Assembly: GCA_947644185.1 (NCBI GenBank)
Contig: CANRZC010000140.1
Coordinates: 1 to 6,404 of the forward strand
Direction of reading: 5' to 3'
DNA from: an uncultured Acetatifactor sp.
GTDB lineage: Bacteria > Bacillota > Clostridia > Lachnospirales > Lachnospiraceae
DNA length: 6,404 nucleotides
Positions 1-6,404 of the stretch are shown piece after piece. Numbering within the stretch: position 1 is the first letter of the stretch; each line of letters starts with the position of its first letter. The notes under the pieces were generated by a model. It ran no database searches, was not told the origin of the DNA, and saw only the letters and a program-made list of their open reading frames with translations. The position numbers and the translations under genes are program-made.

Positions 1-910
1 TAATACAGCGCCTGTCCACAATCTCAAAAATAGTATTACACATCTGTAGGAACTCTGGGATTTGATACTTCATTCCCATCTTCAGGTATTCCATGTAATA
101 GTCCTTTGGATAAATCAGCCTGTCCTTGTCAAAGCGGGTGGAATTGGCTGTGAACACACTGTCGTCCGGCTCCCAGTAGGTCAGCATCATTCGCAGATTG
201 CGGATAGCATTCTGTTCATAGGAAGCATCCCCCGTGGCCTCCGACAGCAGAATCATGGCATCATTGTTGATACGGTTATAATTTCCCGCGGACTTCTCCG
301 CAAACTCCCCATCCTCATTGCAGTCGATTCCCTCCTGCAAATAGGAAAGGGCTGCCTGTTCCATCTTTGGTTCGGCAAACAGCCTGCTGCAGCTCATCAG
401 CACAGAGGCAATGGCCCACCGATGGTTAGGTGTGTGGAATCCTCCCTCCAAAAGGCCGTATGCGCCCTGGCGGACAATGGCCTCCACCCTCTCTAAAATC
501 TCGGCTTCCGCCACGGTAAGCCCTGTTCCAATTTTTCCCTCTTTCCTGGCCTTCAGATACTGGTACACAGGCAGCAGCTTCTTCACGCAGAAGGCTGTGT
601 CAGGCGCGGAGAAAAAGTTGCAGGTGATGTAGTCAAACAGTCCGCTGTCATGCTGCACCCGCTCTACATAGGAAAGCCCTGTCATGATCCGATCATACAC
701 CCTCTCATCCCGATAAAAGCAGGTGTCCTCATTGCAGTAAGCTGCCACCATGCTGGCAATCCGGTAAATTGCATACTTGGCCTGAACGATCCCAGTAGGA
801 TCCGCAAAGCCCCCATACCTTGGACTCTCCCTGTCCAAAATCTGGATCTGTAAGGATTTCACCACCCTGTCCTGGGTATCCAGTATCATTTTCTGATAAT
901 GCTTCTCCAT
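1..910 (-). CDS. Unrecognised protein, possibly an (alpha/alpha)-toroid carbohydrate enzyme (3' partial)
   Basis: An uninterrupted frame of 303 codons runs from the ATG at 908-910 off the left edge. It has a perfect AGGAGG site 5 bases upstream and no signal peptide, so it is probably cytoplasmic. I do not recognise a named family with certainty. Visible blocks look conserved: HDSGLFDY (87-94), NFFSAPDTAF (98-107), GGFHTPNHRWA (156-166), EGIDCNEDGEFAEKSAGNYNRINND (starting at 193; key residues N198, E199, D200, Y211, N216) and FTANSTRFD (253-261). Alternating helical stretches with these polar blocks resemble alpha/alpha-toroid enzymes such as heparinase/alginate-lyase-like proteins, in which Asn, His and Tyr do catalysis; N162, H163 and Y211 would be candidates. 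The neighbours (uronyl hydrolase, mannosidase, kinase) support a role in using an acidic glycan. Lyase activity is inference; a hydrolase or structural role is also possible. Confidence 0.8.
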   Translation of the reverse strand, partial: MEKHYQKMILDTQDRVVKSLQIQILDRESPRYGGFADPTGIVQAKYAIYRIASMVAAYCNEDTCFYRDERVYDRIMTGLSYVERVQHDSGLFDYITCNFFSAPDTAFCVKKLLPVYQYLKARKEGKIGTGLTVAEAEILERVEAIVRQGAYGLLEGGFHTPNHRWAIASVLMSCSRLFAEPKMEQAALSYLQEGIDCNEDGEFAEKSAGNYNRINNDAMILLSEATGDASYEQNAIRNLRMMLTYWEPDDSVFTANSTRFDKDRLIYPKDYYMEYLKMGMKYQIPEFLQMCNTIFEIVDRRCI

Positions 911-915
911 ACGCA

Positions 916-921
916 CCTCCT
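916..921 (-). promoter_or_regulatory. Ribosome binding site of the last gene, overlapping the ROK stop codon
   Basis: A perfect AGGAGG sits 5 bases before the ATG at 908-910. Its first two bases are the last two of the kinase TAG stop (920-922), so ribosomes finishing the kinase end directly on the next initiation site. Confidence 0.82.
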
Positions 922-1885
922 AAAGCCTTTGATTTTCGTTGCAGAGCCTCAGCTTCCCGGCGCCGATGACCCCAGCGTCATTGTCCAGCTTTGCCACTGT
1001 CAGCTCTGTGTTTTTCGCGGAATCCCTGGAATAAATCTTCTCTCTCACCCTGTCCTGGAGCAGCGGAAGCAGAATATCTCCTGATCTGCTGATGCCACCT
1101 CCAATGCACAGTAGCTCTGGCTGTAAGATATTGATGACATTGGCAAGGCCCTCGCTTAAGTATTCTGCATATTTGGTCACCACTTTTACTGCCGTCTTAT
1201 CTCCCCGCCTGTATGCGTCAAATACAAGCTTGGCGTTCATATTTCCCTGATTTTCATCACATAGCGCCCAGAGAAGACTCTCCCTCTTTTTGTCCATGGC
1301 CTTCCTGGCTCTGGCAATCAGCGCCTCCGCAGAGGCATAGGCCTCCAGGCATCCCCGCCTGCCACAGTTACAGGGAACCCCATTATAACGGATGGTCATA
1401 TGCCCCAGTTCTCCGGCTGCATAATTCACACCCCGCAGAAGCTTTCCGTCCTGAATGATCCCGGCGCCTACTCCGGTTCCCAACGTCACCATGAGGAAGG
1501 ACTCTGGCTTTTTGTCAAGGCTCATATACTCTCCCCAGGCTGCCGCATTGGCATCATTCTCAAAATAGATCTTTTTTGAGGTCTGTGCCTGCAAAAGGTC
1601 CCTTAAATTTCCCTGGCAGAAAGGCAGGTTGTTGGCATACTCTATCCTTCCTGTGGAAGCGTTTGCTGTCCCCGGCACCCCCACGCCTATGGTCCGAATT
1701 TTGGAGGAAGTCACGCCATTCTCCGCCATAAGCTCTCTCACCAGACGCATCAATGTCTCTGCCATGCCCTGGGCTGTGAGCTCCCTGTCTGTGGCAATGG
1801 TTTTCCTGGCTGTCAGCCTGCACGCATCGTCCACCAGCCCTGCCGTAATGCCAGTGCCTCCCACATCAATTCCAATATCATACAT
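920..1885 (-). CDS. ROK-family sugar kinase (glucokinase/mannokinase-like)
   Basis: The 321-residue protein has the normal length and motifs of a ROK kinase, which transfers phosphate from ATP to a hexose in the cytoplasm. The N-terminal phosphate-binding loop is GIDVGGTGITAGLVD (5-19); ENDANAAAWGE (109-119) carries the catalytic base D111; TLGTGVGAGI (134-143) is the second glycine-rich phosphate loop. The ROK zinc site is intact: E159 and H162 in ELGH, then CNCGRRGCLE (172-181) with C172, C174 and C179. IGGGISRSGD (261-270) closes the C-terminal lobe. There is no N-terminal helix-turn-helix, so it is an enzyme and not a ROK (NagC/XylR type) repressor. The sugar is not fixed by these motifs: glucose is the common substrate, but mannose released by the preceding alpha-mannosidase is plausible. 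Its ATG lies 4 bases after the mannosidase stop, with its ribosome site inside that gene. Confidence 0.93.
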   Translation of the reverse strand: MYDIGIDVGGTGITAGLVDDACRLTARKTIATDRELTAQGMAETLMRLVRELMAENGVTSSKIRTIGVGVPGTANASTGRIEYANNLPFCQGNLRDLLQAQTSKKIYFENDANAAAWGEYMSLDKKPESFLMVTLGTGVGAGIIQDGKLLRGVNYAAGELGHMTIRYNGVPCNCGRRGCLEAYASAEALIARARKAMDKKRESLLWALCDENQGNMNAKLVFDAYRRGDKTAVKVVTKYAEYLSEGLANVINILQPELLCIGGGISRSGDILLPLLQDRVREKIYSRDSAKNTELTVAKLDNDAGVIGAGKLRLCNENQRL

Positions 1886-1889
1886 TGCT

Positions 1890-4800
1890 TCACGCCTCCT
1901 GTCTTACGGATTTCCTATGTCCCGTTTCCTGGGATATTTCAAGCAGCAAGGTCCTGATCTCAAAGGAATGGAACCCCATTCTAAGCCTTCCCTCTGTAAG
2001 CGTCAGTTCCTCCTCCACCTCTTCTAACATATTGCAGGCAAATGCCCTGCCTACACAGGCCGGCACCGAGAGCGTTGTCTCCCCGGCACAGCCCTTTGTC
2101 TCATAGAGCCGCAGTACCACACCATTCTTCCGGTCAAAGGCAGGCTTACAGGTCTCGATCATCACATGACCACCCTCCAGCTGGAAGAAAGAGGTTTCCT
2201 TTTCCAGAGAGAGCCCAGCGAAATTATCTGCCATCACCTTCCCGTCTAAATCACAGGCAGTGACCCTCACATTGCACTCATAGGCTTCCTGGGTCACCCT
2301 GCTGTGTACAAAAGGCCCAGAGAAAGGCAGAATGGAATAGATAAAGCACTGTACTCCTGTGTCTGCATTCATATCCGGCATCACAGGGGCCCGAAGCAGT
2401 GTCAAGGATAGCCTGCTGTCCTGGGCCGAGAGACCATATTTGCAGTCGTTTAAGAGGGCAAAGCCATTCTCCCCGTCTGTCAGCACTGCATATTTATGGT
2501 GACAGGTCTCATACAGGTCGCGCTCATATTGTCTGGACTTGTGAGTGGGGCGCCTGATATAGCCGAACTGAATTTCCTGGAGCACCTCTTTTGTGTAGAC
2601 TGTGGTAGGAAAGTCTGCCTTCAGGATCCGATGCCTCTCCTGCCAGTCAATCTCTGTCTCAAAATCCATGCGGGGACTGTCTTTGTAAAACCGGATTCTC
2701 TGTGTGGCAGTAAAGTATTTCTCCTGTCTTGCTACCACCACTGTCATGCCGCCATGACAGTCCCTTTCCGTCTGAACCACGCAGCTGCCAGAAAGCTTCT
2801 CCGGCGTCTGCTCATACATTCGTCCCAGCTCCCAGGCGTCATAGTCCACATTCACATCCCGGTAAAGTCTCCACTGATTCAGCGGCTCCTTTGCATACTC
2901 ATACCCATTTGCCTGGGATATGAGGCTAATGATCTGCCCCTGTGCATCCAGCTTGGCACAATAATAGTGGTTTTCGAAGACGGCTGATAGGCCTCTGCCC
3001 CAATCTCCAGCCCCACCATCTGCTACTGCAAATCCGCTGTCCTGGGTCCGCAGCCCTGGATCCTCCTGCAGCCTGACATATCCGCAGGCTGGAAGCTTTA
3101 ACCCTCCCAGCTTTCGCTCCCAGCTTAAGGAGTTGAACACTGCTCTTTCCCCTGCCAGTCTGCCCAGAAGTCCTCTGGCAAGCTCCCTGCTCTCCCGCTC
3201 CACTCGCTCCAGGGCCTCCATTGCCTCCTGGTTCACCCGCTCTATGGAGGTTCCCGGCAGGATATCATGGAACTCCTGTACCAGCAAAAGCTTCCACAGC
3301 TCCTCCAGCTTTTCCAACACCGCTTCCTCTCCGTCCACACAAGAGTCTGCGTCCCAGCTGCCTGCAAGCCGCAGTAGCCCAGCTAGATACTCCGCCTCCC
3401 GCAGGGCATACTCCGCCCTGCGAACTCCTCTCTTGATTCCAGCCTGGGCAGTGTAGGTTCCTCGATGCCATGCCAAATACAGCTCTCCATAATAAACATT
3501 TTTCACAGAGTCTGGACATAATCTGTGAAAAAAGTCCACAGGGCTCTCCATGGTACATCTGGGGACTCCCTCCAAATCATGACAGCGCTCTGCTGTCTCC
3601 ACCATCAGCTCTGTGGGGCCGCCTCCCCCGTCTCCATAGCCAAAGGGAAACAGGAAGGTATCTATGTCTTCCTTTTGACCACGGTCCTTTTCCCACCGCT
3701 CTCTGAGTCCACTGGGACTAAAGACCGCGTTATTTTTCTTGTAGACATGGGATAGAATCCTGGTGCCGTCAATGCCCTCCCACCAGAATATATTGTAGGG
3801 AAACTGCTGACATTCCGGATCACAGCGCAGGAGCTTTTGGGTGGCAAAATAGGGCACTCTGCACCCCTTCATGATCTGGGGCAGGGCGCCAGAAAAGCCG
3901 AAGGTATCCGGCAGCCAGGCCACACGGCTGTCAACGCCAAAGGTTTCCTGAAACCACCGCTTGCCCAGGACAAACTGTCGGACCAGGCTCTCGCCCCCAG
4001 GCAGATTGGTGTCGCTCTCCACATACACTGCTCCCTCTGGCAAAAACTGCCCTGCTTTGACTTTCTCTTCCACACGTCTAAAGACATTGGGGTAATATAA
4101 TTTCAGATATTCCACCACTGTGGGAGAACAGAGCAAAAATTTGTAGTCTGGGTACCGCTCCATCAGCGCCAACTGATTGGAATAGGTTCTGGCTGCCTTT
4201 CGCTTTGTCTCCTCCAAAGGCCAAAGCCAGGCCAGATCCAGATGAGACTGCCCAAACACCGTGAACTTTGGCGCTGTGTCTCCGTTTCTTTTTTCCAGAA
4301 GAGGCCGAAGGACTTTTACGCCCTCTCTGATGCTTTCACTGCGCTGTGGCTCCTCCGCCTCAAAATCCGCGATACAGGTAAAGCGCTGCAGCGCCTCCCC
4401 GATTTTCATGGTGCGAAGCTCCGTGTCCGGCAGGGCTTTCCACAGCTCATACAGGGTATGGTAGTCCACGTAAGCTGCGAACATCTCCTCATTGTGTATC
4501 CCGAAATGGCTGCTCTCCACCACGCACTGACAGGGGGAGGGCTCCGGCACTGGTATGTCTCCCCGTCTCCAGATCCCTGCCCCTTCCTGCCTGACCCCAT
4601 GCCCTGCATAGCATTCTGCATAAATCTCAAAGCGCTGACCTGGGGTGGCACAAGCAGTCAGTTCCACCTTTGCATGTTTGCTGTCAATGGAGCCTGCCTC
4701 CTCACCGTTTACATACACCAGCATCTCCGGTCCCGGTCCTAAATGCAGTAGAATGCGCTTTCCGGCCGCCTCCTCCGGCATTGTCGCACAGGCTCTGAAC

Positions 4801-5000
4801 CACCCGTACTCCCATTTCTTCCCCCATTTTCTCCCCACAGGAAAAGCCTGAAAGTCCTGGCACATTGCCTGTTCCAGGGACAGTTGCTTCTCAGTGGTGA
4901 AGCCGGAAAGCGCTATCTCCCCCAGCTTTGTATACAGATTTCGCCCGAAAGCCTCGTCCCATATGCGCAACCTCTCATCCCACTGCCGTCCCAGCTTCAT
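1890..5000 (-). CDS. Alpha-mannosidase, glycoside hydrolase family 38
   Basis: This 1036-residue protein is a retaining, metal-dependent alpha-mannosidase that releases alpha-linked mannose from oligosaccharides. A beta-sandwich-like N-terminal part (about 60-148) precedes the GH38 catalytic domain (about 246-505). SHLDLAWLWP supplies two metal ligands (H253, D255); WLPDTFGFSGALPQ holds the nucleophile and third ligand (D365); QEFHDILPGTS supplies the fourth (H578). FGYGDGGGGP (453-462) is typical of the long Ams1-like branch. A helical segment (about 505-605) and C-terminal beta domains (about 618-1020) complete it; length is normal for this branch. No signal peptide is seen, so it should be cytoplasmic. 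Start: an upstream in-frame ATG (5004-5006) lies only 2 bases from the GGAGG ribosome site, while the ATG at 4998-5000 lies 8 bases away and is preferred. All ligand residues are present. The exact linkage cannot be read from sequence. Confidence 0.93.
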   Translation of the reverse strand: MKLGRQWDERLRIWDEAFGRNLYTKLGEIALSGFTTEKQLSLEQAMCQDFQAFPVGRKWGKKWEYGWFRACATMPEEAAGKRILLHLGPGPEMLVYVNGEEAGSIDSKHAKVELTACATPGQRFEIYAECYAGHGVRQEGAGIWRRGDIPVPEPSPCQCVVESSHFGIHNEEMFAAYVDYHTLYELWKALPDTELRTMKIGEALQRFTCIADFEAEEPQRSESIREGVKVLRPLLEKRNGDTAPKFTVFGQSHLDLAWLWPLEETKRKAARTYSNQLALMERYPDYKFLLCSPTVVEYLKLYYPNVFRRVEEKVKAGQFLPEGAVYVESDTNLPGGESLVRQFVLGKRWFQETFGVDSRVAWLPDTFGFSGALPQIMKGCRVPYFATQKLLRCDPECQQFPYNIFWWEGIDGTRILSHVYKKNNAVFSPSGLRERWEKDRGQKEDIDTFLFPFGYGDGGGGPTELMVETAERCHDLEGVPRCTMESPVDFFHRLCPDSVKNVYYGELYLAWHRGTYTAQAGIKRGVRRAEYALREAEYLAGLLRLAGSWDADSCVDGEEAVLEKLEELWKLLLVQEFHDILPGTSIERVNQEAMEALERVERESRELARGLLGRLAGERAVFNSLSWERKLGGLKLPACGYVRLQEDPGLRTQDSGFAVADGGAGDWGRGLSAVFENHYYCAKLDAQGQIISLISQANGYEYAKEPLNQWRLYRDVNVDYDAWELGRMYEQTPEKLSGSCVVQTERDCHGGMTVVVARQEKYFTATQRIRFYKDSPRMDFETEIDWQERHRILKADFPTTVYTKEVLQEIQFGYIRRPTHKSRQYERDLYETCHHKYAVLTDGENGFALLNDCKYGLSAQDSRLSLTLLRAPVMPDMNADTGVQCFIYSILPFSGPFVHSRVTQEAYECNVRVTACDLDGKVMADNFAGLSLEKETSFFQLEGGHVMIETCKPAFDRKNGVVLRLYETKGCAGETTLSVPACVGRAFACNMLEEVEEELTLTEGRLRMGFHSFEIRTLLLEISQETGHRKSVRQEA
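1895..1900 (-). promoter_or_regulatory. Ribosome binding site of the ROK kinase gene
   Basis: A perfect AGGAGG lies 9 bases before the kinase ATG (1883-1885), within the last codons of the alpha-mannosidase gene. Its place inside the upstream gene supports co-transcription and probably coupled translation. Confidence 0.8.
3499..3532. repeat. Perfect 11-base inverted repeat inside the alpha-mannosidase gene
   Basis: The arms TTTTTCACAGA (3499-3509) and TCTGTGAAAAA (3522-3532) are exact reverse complements around a 12-base spacer. The repeat lies in coding sequence near residues 490-501 of the mannosidase, just after the catalytic core. No U-tract follows on the minus strand, so it is not a standard terminator. 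Function, if any, is unknown. Confidence 0.6.
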
Positions 5001-5008
5001 GCTCATCC

Positions 5009-5013
5009 CCTCC
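5009..5013 (-). promoter_or_regulatory. Ribosome binding site of the alpha-mannosidase gene
   Basis: The minus strand reads GGGAGGGG just before ATGAGCATG. From the GGAGG core the first ATG (5004-5006) is 2 bases away, too close for normal initiation, and the second (4998-5000) is 8 bases away, which is normal. The site therefore favours the second ATG. Confidence 0.7.
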
Positions 5014-5028
5014 CGGTTCTCTATGGAT

Positions 5029-6404
5029 TCAAATCTTCCTTCTGTACTCCATCAAAAACAAGATTGCCAGCGCTTGGCCGTAGGGCATGGGCTTCAACGG
5101 AATCTCCTTGTAGAAATCTCTGGAGATCCGCCCCATTGGAGTCCCATAAGAAACCTGATTCACCACGCCCTCCTCAGATATGTAGTCCAGAATCGGAGCC
5201 GCCGCTTTCATTGCCACCTCCAGGTAGTTTTTGTCTACAAGTCCGTCTTTCACTGCCTTCAGGATGCCGTAGGCAAATCCACAGGTAGCACTGGCCTCCA
5301 CATAGGAATCCCCATCATCCACCAGAGTGTGCCACATGCCGTTTTGATCCTGGTATTCTTTTAGGCTGTGAATCTGAGCCTGCAGCGTGTTGATCAGCAT
5401 CCTTCTCACTGGCTGGCTGCAGGCATGGATAGCCAGAAATTCTGGTATAGCCATGGTAACCCAGCAGTTTCCTCTGCCCCAGAAGGCCCCTGCAAAATTG
5501 TTCTTCTCCTGAAAGCTCCAGCCGTGATACCACAGGCCCGAGGCCCTGTCACAGAGGTATTTGTCATGGAGCAGGAACTGATACTCCGCCTCATCCTTCA
5601 TCTTGTCATTGTCCAGAATCCGTCCCATGTTGGCCAAAAACAACACTGTCATATACAGCGTGTCATCCCAGAGCTCCTGGGCATTGACACTGTCCGAGGT
5701 CTTATGCTGAAAGCCGCCCTCTTTCGTCCTGGGAAAATGCTCCATGATCTCTTCCGCCGCCTGAATGCAAGGCTTGAGATACTTTTCCTCTCCAGTGTAC
5801 TCCGCCAGGAAAGACATGGTCAGATAGGGCGCCGCAGTATTCACGTTCAATGCCGGAAACCCAATGGCAATCTGCCTGTCATAGTATTTCTTTAGGGTAT
5901 CCAGATATTTTTCCTTTTTCTCATAGCTGAAAAGCTTCCACAATCCAAACAGCCCCACCCCCTGGGTCCACTCCCAGTACCGGTACTTTGCGATATCATC
6001 CCCTGCCAGGTTATGGCTCTCCATATTCTTCAGGAAGGTGTCGTCGGTCTCGTATAAGATATGGGAAAAGGCATCCACCATCTTGTCAATCTTCCCATTC
6101 ACCTGCTGAAGTAACTCTCTTTTTTCCACGCACTTTTCCTCCAGCTTACCGATCAGCGTCTTTAATTCTTTTGGTGTCTTCACAATGTAATCCGGCTGCC
6201 AGTCCGGCTCTTCCACTGTATGAAAATATCTGGGAGACCAATCCAGCCACACAGAGGTGAGCCCATAGCGGTTCGCCCCAGCCACATCCTTCTTCAGATT
6301 ATTTCCTATCATTATAATAAAAGGCTTGTCAGCTTCTGTCAGCTTCATCTTCTCCATGGCAGTGTCAAACATGGATCTGGCAGGCTTCTGCTCCCCCACC
6401 ACCT
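5029..6404 (-). CDS. HAD-like phosphatase domain fused to GH88/GH105 unsaturated uronyl hydrolase (5' partial)
   Basis: The gene runs in from beyond the right edge; residues are counted from the first full codon (6400-6402), and the true start is not visible. Residues 1-60 look like the C-terminal part of a HAD-superfamily hydrolase: a motif III lysine in GEQKPARSMF (K6) and a motif IV-like segment IGNNLKKDVAGANRYG (32-47). Motifs I and II would lie outside. After a charged linker (about 75-105), residues 106-457 match the GH88/GH105 (alpha/alpha)6 barrel: WEWTQGVGLFGLW (143-155), WDDTLYM with the probable catalytic aspartate (D246/D247), WGRGNCW (308-314), DDGDSYVEASA (362-372) and a PYGQ terminus (440-443). 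This family hydrolyses the unsaturated uronic acid left at the non-reducing end by polysaccharide lyases. The hydrolase domain is full length. Substrate (unsaturated GlcA or GalA) and the role of the HAD part are unknown. It ends 22 bases before the mannosidase region. Confidence 0.88.
   Translation of the reverse strand, partial: VVGEQKPARSMFDTAMEKMKLTEADKPFIIMIGNNLKKDVAGANRYGLTSVWLDWSPRYFHTVEEPDWQPDYIVKTPKELKTLIGKLEEKCVEKRELLQQVNGKIDKMVDAFSHILYETDDTFLKNMESHNLAGDDIAKYRYWEWTQGVGLFGLWKLFSYEKKEKYLDTLKKYYDRQIAIGFPALNVNTAAPYLTMSFLAEYTGEEKYLKPCIQAAEEIMEHFPRTKEGGFQHKTSDSVNAQELWDDTLYMTVLFLANMGRILDNDKMKDEAEYQFLLHDKYLCDRASGLWYHGWSFQEKNNFAGAFWGRGNCWVTMAIPEFLAIHACSQPVRRMLINTLQAQIHSLKEYQDQNGMWHTLVDDGDSYVEASATCGFAYGILKAVKDGLVDKNYLEVAMKAAAPILDYISEEGVVNQVSYGTPMGRISRDFYKEIPLKPMPYGQALAILFLMEYRRKI

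Noticed and set aside
62..496. Plus-strand open frame at the left end
   Set aside because: The minus strand here carries an uninterrupted frame with a strong ribosome site that is coupled to the kinase gene, which is the better explanation.
1886..1889. Possibility that the ROK gene encodes a transcriptional repressor
   Set aside because: The protein begins directly with the kinase phosphate loop and has no upstream DNA-binding domain.
2741..2760. Perfect 8-base inverted repeat with a 4-base loop inside the alpha-mannosidase gene
   Set aside because: Stems of this length are expected by chance in several kilobases; no T-run follows on either side, and it lies mid-gene.
2496..2987. Plus-strand open frame (163 codons) with some hydrophobic stretches
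   Set aside because: It is antisense to the C-terminal domains of GH38; the hydrophobicity comes from the complementary codons and no family match is seen.
4383..4394. 12-base palindrome GCGCTGCAGCGC
   Set aside because: It lies within GH38 coding sequence for EALQR-type codons and has no partner copy or regulatory context.
4242..4742. Plus-strand open frame (166 codons) opposite the alpha-mannosidase
   Set aside because: It is antisense to the GH38 gene and its translation shows no family features.
5007..5028. Possible promoter or terminator in the largest gap between genes
   Set aside because: Only 22 bases separate the coding regions and they hold the ribosome binding site; there is no room for a full promoter and no stem with a T-run.
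5368..5895. Long plus-strand open frame (175 codons) opposite the uronyl hydrolase
   Set aside because: It lies antisense to a domain with clear conserved motifs, has no recognisable protein features, and reflects the codon pattern of the real gene.

Overview
The window is a dense, single-direction gene cluster. Four protein genes all lie on the minus strand, separated by only 22, 4 and 9 bases, and read in this order: a HAD-like phosphatase domain fused to a GH88/GH105-type unsaturated uronyl hydrolase (5' end outside the window), a GH38 alpha-mannosidase, a ROK-family sugar kinase, and an unrecognised protein with sequence features suggestive of an (alpha/alpha)-toroid carbohydrate enzyme (3' end outside the window). 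The spacing points to one polycistronic transcript that enters at the right edge and leaves at the left edge. No promoter, terminator, RNA gene, mobile element or CRISPR is visible, and no gene-free stretch exceeds 22 bases.

The organism is probably a Gram-positive anaerobe of the class Clostridia, perhaps a gut Lachnospiraceae-like bacterium. The reasons are strong AGGAGG-type ribosome binding sites close to the starts, roughly balanced base composition by eye, and a carbohydrate-use gene cluster without the SusC/SusD genes expected in Bacteroidetes. This placement is an inference from style, not from a marker gene.

Right to left: 6404-5029 encodes the HAD/uronyl hydrolase fusion; 5000-1890 the alpha-mannosidase; 1885-920 the ROK kinase; 910-1 the unrecognised toroid-like protein. 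The three starts inside the window show no signal peptide, so these enzymes should act in the cytoplasm on imported oligosaccharides.

Together they suggest breakdown of an acidic oligosaccharide containing mannose and uronic acid. A lyase would create an unsaturated uronic acid end, the GH88/GH105 domain would remove it, the GH38 enzyme would free alpha-linked mannose, and the ROK kinase would phosphorylate a released hexose. Xanthan side chains and plant glucuronomannans fit this enzyme set; the actual substrate is not determined by the sequence. The most interesting points are the phosphatase-hydrolase fusion and the unrecognised last gene, which might supply the lyase step.
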